7,040 bases of DNA from DATKZH01 sp964475955 (lineage in GTDB: Bacteria; Planctomycetota; Planctomycetia; Pirellulales; Thermoguttaceae), in assembly GCA_964475955.1 (NCBI GenBank), contig CAYYZY010000292.1:1-7040 (forward strand), written 5' to 3'. The notes beneath the pieces are model-generated. The model worked only from the letters and a program-made list of their open reading frames with translations, did no database searches and was not told the origin of the DNA. Made by a program: the position numbers and the translations under genes. Of the stretch, positions 4,193-7,040 are shown in pieces. Numbering within the stretch: position 1 is the first letter of the stretch; each line of letters opens with the position of its first letter.

Positions 4193-7040
4193 TCACTCCA
4201 GCTCCTTCTCCGCCTTCGCGCGCCAGGGGGAATTCTCGCCGGCCCGGCGCACGGCGGCGGTGAAGTGCTGCCGCGCAGTTTCGGGCTTGCCGAGCGCCTT
4301 GTAGCAGAGGCCCAGCTTGTAGTGCTCTTGGGAGTGGTCGGGCCGGTGGGGCTTGCCCGTGCCGAGGTTCTCCGGCCACTCCATGGCCGCCTGGAGGTCG
4401 GCGATCGCCTTCTCGTAGTCGCCCCGCTCGAAGAACCGGTCGGCGCGGAGGTGCAGGGTGCGCACGTAGAGCTTTCGGGCGCCGGTCCATCCTTCCCAGG
4501 GATGGAACGTGTTCTCGCGCAGGATGGCCAGGGCCCGGTCGTACTCGCCCACGTCGGTGTGGTAGCCCGCGCGCCCGAGCAGCACGCGAAAGTCGGCTTG
4601 GATCTTCGAGGGCGCCTTCCGGAACAGGGCGTCGCGCCGGGCGTGCTGGTCCTGGAGCGCGTAGAGCTGGTCGAGGGCCAGGTAATAGGCGGGATCGTCC
4701 GGGGCGCGGGCCAGAGCCTCTTCGTACTCGGCCCGGGCCTTGGCGTAATCGCCCAACTTGCGCCAGTAGACTTCGCCCAGGTTGCGGTAGAGGACCGCGT
4801 AGTCCGGCTCCTCCCGGCGCGCGGCCCGGAGGTGATCCAGGCCTTCCTCCCAACGCAGCTTGGCCACCAGCAGCGTGCCCAGGTAGTAGTGCAATGGCCA
4901 CGGGTGCGGCAGACGTTGCAGGCCCGTCTCGAGCACGGCGAGGGTCTCGGTGCGGAAGGGGAACACGTAGTCCGGCGAGAGCTCCGCGCCCCGTCGATAG
5001 TGTTTCTCGGCCATCTCGGCGTGCCCCGCCCGGTCGGCCAAATAGCCGCGGTAGAAACAGACGACCGGGTGCGCCGCCGTCTCGGGCCGTTGGGCGTACC
5101 GGTCGAGCGTGGCGGCCGCGTCGTCGTCGAGGTTCATTTGCAGGTAGTCGCAGGCGACTTCGAGATAGGGCTGCGGATCGTCCCGCAACACGGCCGGCGG
5201 CTCCTCCTCGGACGCCCCGAGCAGGACCCGCTCCATCTCGGCGAGCCCGTTGAGCGGGTCGTCGGCCAGCACATCGTCGACCAGCTCCCGCGCCTCCTCC
5301 GTACGCCCCTGGTGCCGCAGGACGCTCGCCAGCACGGCCCGCGCCTTCAGGTCGCCCGGGTTCTCGTGGAGTGCACGCCGCAGCCGCTCCTCCGCCCGGG
5401 CAAGGTCGCCGGCGCCGATGGCCAGCGACGCCTGCACGACGGGCGCCGCGTGCCGGTAGGCGGCGCGACGGCCTACCAGGTCGAGGTCCTCCTCCACGCG
5501 CTGCGACTCTCCCAAGGCGATTCGGCTCAGCGCGCGGTAGTACCGGGCCGTGTGATCGTCTTCGTTGCGGCGGAGCGCCCGGTCGGCCAGGCGAAAGGCC
5601 TCCTCGAAGAGGCCCGTCTTGTAGCGAATCACGGCCAGCCATCGCAGCGCCGGGGTGAAGCCGGGGTCTTTCTCCAACGAGCGTTCGAGCAGCTCGACGG
5701 CCCCCGGCAGGTTCCAGTGCTTCATGGCGTAGTAGCCGGCCAGGCACAGCTCCTCGACCGGCGCCGCTTCGCCGGTCGGCATCGCCGGTTCCAACTCGGG
5801 CGGCGGCAACTCCTCGTGCTTCGGGGTGTACGCGAGCACGTCGCGGCCTCGGGCGTCGCGCAGCTCGAAACGGCACGACTCGGCGTTTCCCTCGAACGGA
5901 ACCTCCTTGCGCCAGCTCTCGCCGGGGGCGAGGCTCAGCGTTTCGCGGAAGATCTCGTCCTCGCCGGCGATGAGGCGCGCGGTGGCGTCGCGGAGCGTGC
6001 GGGTGACGTTGAGGGCCGTGAAGAGCTTGCCGTCGCGGAGGGCGAAGTTCAACGCCGCGTCGGCGTTGGCCTGCACCAGGCCCTCCATGTCGCGGACCGG
6101 GTACCAGTATTCATCCCAGCTTTCCCGGAGGTGCGGCTCGAAGATCCAGCTATCGCCCTGCGTGAGCAGCCGGCCCGATTGAAGCTCGATGTACTGGCCG
6201 TCGTCGTCGGTGAGGAGGTCTTCCCAGATCAGCCCGCTTCGGGCGACGCCCCAGGTCCAGAACTTCTTGCCGAAGCTGTCGTGGCGCGAGGCGACGTGGA
6301 CGCTGCCGCACCCACGCCGATGGTGGTAGGCGGCCACGAAGTCGGCCGGCGTGCCGCAGAAGTAGTCGAACGCGTGCGGCGTGTTCTTGTACCACCCCAG
6401 GTGCTTGCCCTCGTAGACGGGCCACGGCTGCGGGTTGCGCCGCCGGCCGGCGTAGGTGTAGTCGGCCGGGGGGAAGACGACTTCGGTGTCGGGCCAGGCG
6501 TGCACGGCGGCGTTCGCCCAGAAGTAGCCGTTGTTGTGCACGGACGTGGGGTTGAACAGTTGCACGCGGTTGACGAAGTAGGAGCGGTCGGGGTAGACGG
6601 TGGTCGCCACGGCCCATTTCATGCGCCGGACCCATTCGCGCGTGCCCACCACGCAGGTGACGCTGCCGTCGTCGCCCTCGAGAATCTTGTACTGTACCGG
6701 CGAGAACGTGTGGACGGTGTGCCCCCGCGTGGGGAAGTTCCATTCGATCCCGCCCGAAAGCCACGCGCCGCGCAGCGCGACCAGCCCCGGTTTGATCACG
6801 TGGTTGCGGTAGATGAAGTCGAAGTCGCCGTTGGTCTTGTCGTGGGCCGCGTAGATTCTTCCGCCCAAATCGGGGAGTAGGATCACGCGAATGTAGTCGT
6901 TCTCCAGCACGACGGCGCGGTATTCCCGTGGGGCCTTGGTGCGCGTGATGTCGGTCTGCATGGGGTAGGGGTAGACGTTCAGGTTGGGCGTAACCGGCGT
7001 TCCGCGGTGCCGGAAGGGGTTGTGTTGCAGGGGGTTGCGT
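4193..7040 (-). CDS. DUF5107 domain protein with C-terminal TPR array (5' end outside window)
   Basis: Read from the right edge, the frame is open for 26 codons before the first ATG (6961) and contains NPLQHNPFRH and NLNVYPYP. DUF5107 proteins carry a similar NP...VYPYP segment, so 6961 is an internal Met and the gene is cut by the window. Numbering from that Met, residues 1 to about 375 form the DUF5107 region, a beta-sandwich of galactose-mutarotase type. Its hallmark segments are LLPDLGGRIYAAHDKTNG (28-45), NHVIKPGLVALRGAW (53-67) and LSGGIEWNFP (68-77). After a Pro/Glu linker (about 382-400), residues 401-922 are helical TPR repeats, for example NLPGAVELLERSLEKDPGF (417-435), YAKARAEYEEALARAPDDP (739-757) and HYKLGLCYKALGKPETARQH (880-899). 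This architecture, including the late PENLGTGKPH segment, is the family's normal one. The domain suggests carbohydrate binding or processing and the TPRs suggest protein contacts, but I know of no established reaction. Export cannot be judged without the N-terminus. Confidence 0.92.
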   Translation of the reverse strand, partial: RNPLQHNPFRHRGTPVTPNLNVYPYPMQTDITRTKAPREYRAVVLENDYIRVILLPDLGGRIYAAHDKTNGDFDFIYRNHVIKPGLVALRGAWLSGGIEWNFPTRGHTVHTFSPVQYKILEGDDGSVTCVVGTREWVRRMKWAVATTVYPDRSYFVNRVQLFNPTSVHNNGYFWANAAVHAWPDTEVVFPPADYTYAGRRRNPQPWPVYEGKHLGWYKNTPHAFDYFCGTPADFVAAYHHRRGCGSVHVASRHDSFGKKFWTWGVARSGLIWEDLLTDDDGQYIELQSGRLLTQGDSWIFEPHLRESWDEYWYPVRDMEGLVQANADAALNFALRDGKLFTALNVTRTLRDATARLIAGEDEIFRETLSLAPGESWRKEVPFEGNAESCRFELRDARGRDVLAYTPKHEELPPPELEPAMPTGEAAPVEELCLAGYYAMKHWNLPGAVELLERSLEKDPGFTPALRWLAVIRYKTGLFEEAFRLADRALRRNEDDHTARYYRALSRIALGESQRVEEDLDLVGRRAAYRHAAPVVQASLAIGAGDLARAEERLRRALHENPGDLKARAVLASVLRHQGRTEEARELVDDVLADDPLNGLAEMERVLLGASEEEPPAVLRDDPQPYLEVACDYLQMNLDDDAAATLDRYAQRPETAAHPVVCFYRGYLADRAGHAEMAEKHYRRGAELSPDYVFPFRTETLAVLETGLQRLPHPWPLHYYLGTLLVAKLRWEEGLDHLRAARREEPDYAVLYRNLGEVYWRKLGDYAKARAEYEEALARAPDDPAYYLALDQLYALQDQHARRDALFRKAPSKIQADFRVLLGRAGYHTDVGEYDRALAILRENTFHPWEGWTGARKLYVRTLHLRADRFFERGDYEKAIADLQAAMEWPENLGTGKPHRPDHSQEHYKLGLCYKALGKPETARQHFTAAVRRAGENSPWRAKAEKELE

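Noticed and set aside
4028..6880. 950-codon open frame on the plus strand opposite the DUF5107 gene
   Set aside because: Its translation is a Val/Arg/Gly-rich composition with no motif, while the minus strand encodes a clear DUF5107-TPR protein. Long antisense frames are expected opposite GC-rich genes.
1..7040. CRISPR arrays, insertion sequences, tRNA or rRNA genes
   Set aside because: No regularly spaced repeats, transposase motifs, terminal inverted repeats or cloverleaf/T-loop sequences were found on reading both strands.

Overview
The window is GC-rich bacterial DNA with strong G/C preference at third codon positions. It holds four confident genes: a secreted five-bladed-propeller glycosidase-like protein, a secreted type I sulfatase, a GNAT acetyltransferase that closely resembles eukaryotic-type glucosamine-6-phosphate N-acetyltransferase (GNA1), and a large DUF5107 plus TPR protein that runs off the right edge. 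Exported sulfatases with a C-terminal beta-sandwich, orphan propeller hydrolases and DUF5107-TPR proteins are typical of polysaccharide-degrading Planctomycetota and relatives (Verrucomicrobiota, Lentisphaerota, Kiritimatiellota). The taxon is an inference from gene content and base composition; no rRNA or other taxonomic marker is present.

Layout. Bases 1-516 are mostly non-coding, with perhaps the last 14 codons of an upstream gene at the extreme left. The propeller hydrolase (517-1476) and the sulfatase (1547-3385) follow on the plus strand, 70 bp apart, and probably form one transcription unit. The acetyltransferase (3402-3890, minus) converges on the sulfatase with only 16 bp between stop codons. 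It is preceded by a 302-bp gap carrying a recognisable minus-strand promoter and an 11-bp direct repeat. The DUF5107-TPR gene (4193-7040, minus) occupies the rest. Its reading frame stays open through the right edge, and the 26 codons upstream of the first in-window ATG look like genuine protein, so the true start is outside.

How the genes may work together (inference). The two exported proteins look like a desulfation and glycan-cleavage pair acting on a sulfated polysaccharide. The acetyltransferase is cytoplasmic and its best structural match acts on glucosamine 6-phosphate, which would fit an amino-sugar-containing substrate. The DUF5107 protein combines a sugar-binding-type beta-sandwich domain with about 500 residues of TPRs. 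Its biochemical role is not established to my knowledge. There is no SusC/D pair, transporter, regulator, mobile element, tRNA, rRNA or CRISPR array in the window. The most useful points for follow-up are the GNA1-like enzyme in a bacterium, the propeller hydrolase whose family I cannot place, the duplicated TACCATGA at the sulfatase start, and the promoter repeats.
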